This document shows, piece by piece, positions 5,304 through 7,034 of a DNA stretch of 7,034 nucleotides (its first letter is position 1; every line of letters begins with the position of its first letter). The stretch is from Nitrospirota bacterium (GTDB lineage: Bacteria > Nitrospirota > Thermodesulfovibrionia > Thermodesulfovibrionales > Magnetobacteriaceae): the NCBI GenBank assembly GCA_015233265.1, contig JADFXZ010000115.1, positions 1-7,034 of the forward strand, in the 5' to 3' direction. Made by a program: the position numbers and the translations under genes. The notes below the pieces were generated by a model. The model was not told the DNA's origin. It saw only the letters and a list, made by a program, of their open reading frames with translations, and ran no database searches.

Positions 5304-7034
5304 ATGTCTTTTGACAAGAAGATAACACGCAGAACCTTTATGCGGGCGGCTGCCAGCTCTGCAATAGCCACTGGCTTTGCGGCGGGTGGGCTTTCGTGCG
5401 CGGCACAGAAGGATCAAATCCGCGCCCAGGAAGCAGACGTAAAGATAGTCCCAACCCAGTGCCAGGGTTGCGGCGCCAACCGCTGCGGCATCTTCGTCCA
5501 TGTGAAAGACGGCCGCGTATGGAAAGTGCTGGGAAATCCAAAGACATACAATAACGCCGGCACAGTCTGCCCTCGCGGACATGCCTATGTTGCGGAACTC
5601 TACAACCCGGACAGGATTAAACAACCCATGAAGAGGACAGACGACGGCAAATACGTCCCTGTCTCATGGGAAACGGCGATTGGTGAGATCACAACAAAGC
5701 TCAATCTCATAATCATGGACAACACGCCGCAGTCAGTATTCTGGGCACAATATCCTATGGCCAACTTTCCGCTTGCCTTTAGATTTATGCACGCGCTTGG
5801 CAGCCCAAACACCCTGTCCCACGGCGCTACGTGCTTCACTGCCCGCAATGCAGCCTTCAACGCAACATGCGGCGGCCTGCCAGACAATGACCTCAAAAAC
5901 AGCCGCTATATTATTCTCGTTGGCAGAAACCCCGCAGGAGGCATCAAGCTCCAGCAAATCAAAGATATTGCAGACGCTAAGAGAAATGGCGCGCGCCTTG
6001 TCGTCCTTGACCCTCGGCACAGCGAGACAGCAGTGATTGCCGACGATTGGCTTGCCGTTAGACCCGGTACTGATTTAGCCTTTTTACTTTCAATGATAAA
6101 CGTAATTATAGAAGAGCGTCTCTATGACCAGAAATTTATCGAAGACCATACCGTAGGATTCGACGCACTCAAAGACGAAATCGTCACATATTCCCCCGAA
6201 TGGGCTGAAAAACAATGCGACATTCCAAAGGACACAATCTATCGCGTAGCACATGAATTCGCCTCACACAAACCACGCGCCCTCATTCACAGGGGCTATC
6301 ACGGCGGCCACGGCGCAGGCTATATAAACAGCTTTCAGACGATGCGGGCGGTTGCGATTTTAAACGCCCTCATTGGAAACTATGAGCGCGTGGGAGGGCT
6401 TTTCCTGCCCCTTAAACCAACACTTGGTGAGCTTGAAAAGGGCGGTCACCCTGCCCCCGGTATACCTGACGTAGAAAAGGCCGACGGCTCCGGGGTCCCC
6501 GGCAGATACCCCGCAGGGTCTTATTCAGATGGAATTGCCCACGCAGTCCCTGAACTTGCCTTATCCGGTAAACTAAAGGCAGGATTTGTATATCACATGA
6601 ACCCTGTAAGAACAAATCCCAATCCAGCACGGGTTATCGCCGGGTACAGGCAGCTTGAGCTTCTTGTTACTATTGACTGCGTGATGTCAGAGACCGCCGC
6701 ACTGTCGCACTATGTGCTGCCTGAGTCTTTTTTTCTTGAGAGGGACGACCACGTCGATACCGTCCACTCAGGGCCGGTGGCTCAGCTGACAGTTATTCAA
6801 CAGGCCGTTGCGCCGATGTATGACACAAAACCCCTGCTTGATATTATCACCGCCCTGTCTAAGGGGCTTGGCATAGGGAAATATTTTAATTTTACGATGG
6901 ACGAGCTTAATGCCCTGCGTCTCAAGCCGTTTGGCATAACGCTTGATGAGTTAAAAAAAGAGGGCGTCATAGAGGTTGGCCCGCATTGGGAAGAGGGGTT
7001 TACATCGTGTAAGACACCGTCGGGGAAGATTGAG
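5304..7034 (+). CDS. Tat-exported molybdopterin oxidoreductase catalytic subunit (PhsA/PsrA/TtrA-like), C-terminus missing
   Basis: The frame is open for 577 codons to the right edge; the C-terminal cofactor-binding domain is cut off. The twin-arginine signal TRRTFMRA (8-15) and a hydrophobic stretch (about 16-31) predict folded export to the periplasm. Cysteines 53, 56, 61 and 89 form the N-terminal 4Fe-4S site, spaced CX2CX4CX27C. SHGATC (172-177) offers Cys177 as the likely molybdenum ligand, pointing to the thiosulfate/polysulfide/tetrathionate reductase side of the DMSO reductase family. Other family blocks are VSWETAIGEI (120-129), VVLDPRHSETA (233-243), AVRPGTDLAF (251-260) and, nearer the end, NPVRTNPNP and VLPESFFLER. 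Such subunits usually work with a four-cluster Fe-S protein and an NrfD-type quinone anchor, which would be expected past the edge. The exact substrate cannot be read from this fragment. ATG 5304 is favoured by the Tat motif; the ribosome site (AGG, 9 bases upstream) is weak. Confidence 0.92.
   Translation, partial: MSFDKKITRRTFMRAAASSAIATGFAAGGLSCAAQKDQIRAQEADVKIVPTQCQGCGANRCGIFVHVKDGRVWKVLGNPKTYNNAGTVCPRGHAYVAELYNPDRIKQPMKRTDDGKYVPVSWETAIGEITTKLNLIIMDNTPQSVFWAQYPMANFPLAFRFMHALGSPNTLSHGATCFTARNAAFNATCGGLPDNDLKNSRYIILVGRNPAGGIKLQQIKDIADAKRNGARLVVLDPRHSETAVIADDWLAVRPGTDLAFLLSMINVIIEERLYDQKFIEDHTVGFDALKDEIVTYSPEWAEKQCDIPKDTIYRVAHEFASHKPRALIHRGYHGGHGAGYINSFQTMRAVAILNALIGNYERVGGLFLPLKPTLGELEKGGHPAPGIPDVEKADGSGVPGRYPAGSYSDGIAHAVPELALSGKLKAGFVYHMNPVRTNPNPARVIAGYRQLELLVTIDCVMSETAALSHYVLPESFFLERDDHVDTVHSGPVAQLTVIQQAVAPMYDTKPLLDIITALSKGLGIGKYFNFTMDELNALRLKPFGITLDELKKEGVIEVGPHWEEGFTSCKTPSGKIE

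Noticed and set aside
5311..5316. TTGACA as a -35 box inside the start of the molybdoenzyme gene
   Set aside because: No -10 box at 16-18 bases downstream; it is coding sequence for the Tat signal region.
5244..6630. Several minus-strand frames and one plus-strand frame over the molybdoenzyme
   Set aside because: They overlap a continuous 577-codon frame with full family motifs and show no features of their own.

Overview
The window carries five protein-coding genes, two of them cut by the window edges, and no RNA genes, CRISPR arrays, insertion sequences or phage genes that I can see. It reads as ordinary chromosomal DNA of a Gram-negative-type anaerobe. The evidence is a Tat-exported molybdopterin oxidoreductase of the PhsA/PsrA/TtrA kind, a periplasmic soluble lytic transglycosylase, and a DUF1736/TMTC-type membrane protein with TPRs. 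This gene mix and moderate base composition would suit Nitrospirota or Desulfobacterota-like lineages, but that placement is inference only.

Left part, minus strand (1-3634). Read in the direction of transcription, the order is a ROK-family sugar kinase (2735-3634), a 220-base AT-rich gap, a lytic transglycosylase (1471-2514), and after only 35 bases a polytopic membrane protein with C-terminal TPRs, whose end lies beyond base 1. The transglycosylase and TPR membrane protein probably form a transcription unit. The second gene's Shine-Dalgarno sequence lies in a small hairpin. The 220-base gap holds two interlocked inverted repeats with 9-base arms.

Middle (3635-3886). This is a divergent control region. 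On the plus side it holds the clearest promoter in the window, TTGACT-N17-TATAAT, with A-rich repeats just upstream. It drives a RodZ-like gene (3887-5074) that starts at GTG only about 11 bases after the expected transcription start. The protein has the N-terminal helix-turn-helix and one membrane span of RodZ, but its outer part is a long Ser/Thr/Lys-rich, probably disordered tail.

Right part, plus strand (5075-7034). A 229-base gap contains an extended -10 element and two short palindromes. It leads into a Tat-signal molybdopterin oxidoreductase catalytic subunit (5304 to beyond 7034).

Functionally, three genes touch the cell envelope: peptidoglycan cleavage, RodZ-like shape or membrane protein, and possible GT-C glycosyltransferase. 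The ROK kinase fits cytoplasmic sugar phosphorylation. The molybdoenzyme probably begins a separate respiratory operon whose electron-transfer subunits would lie past the right edge. I found no convincing new multi-gene system. The most notable points are the RodZ variant tail, the CX2CX4C cluster motif of the molybdoenzyme, and the leader structures.
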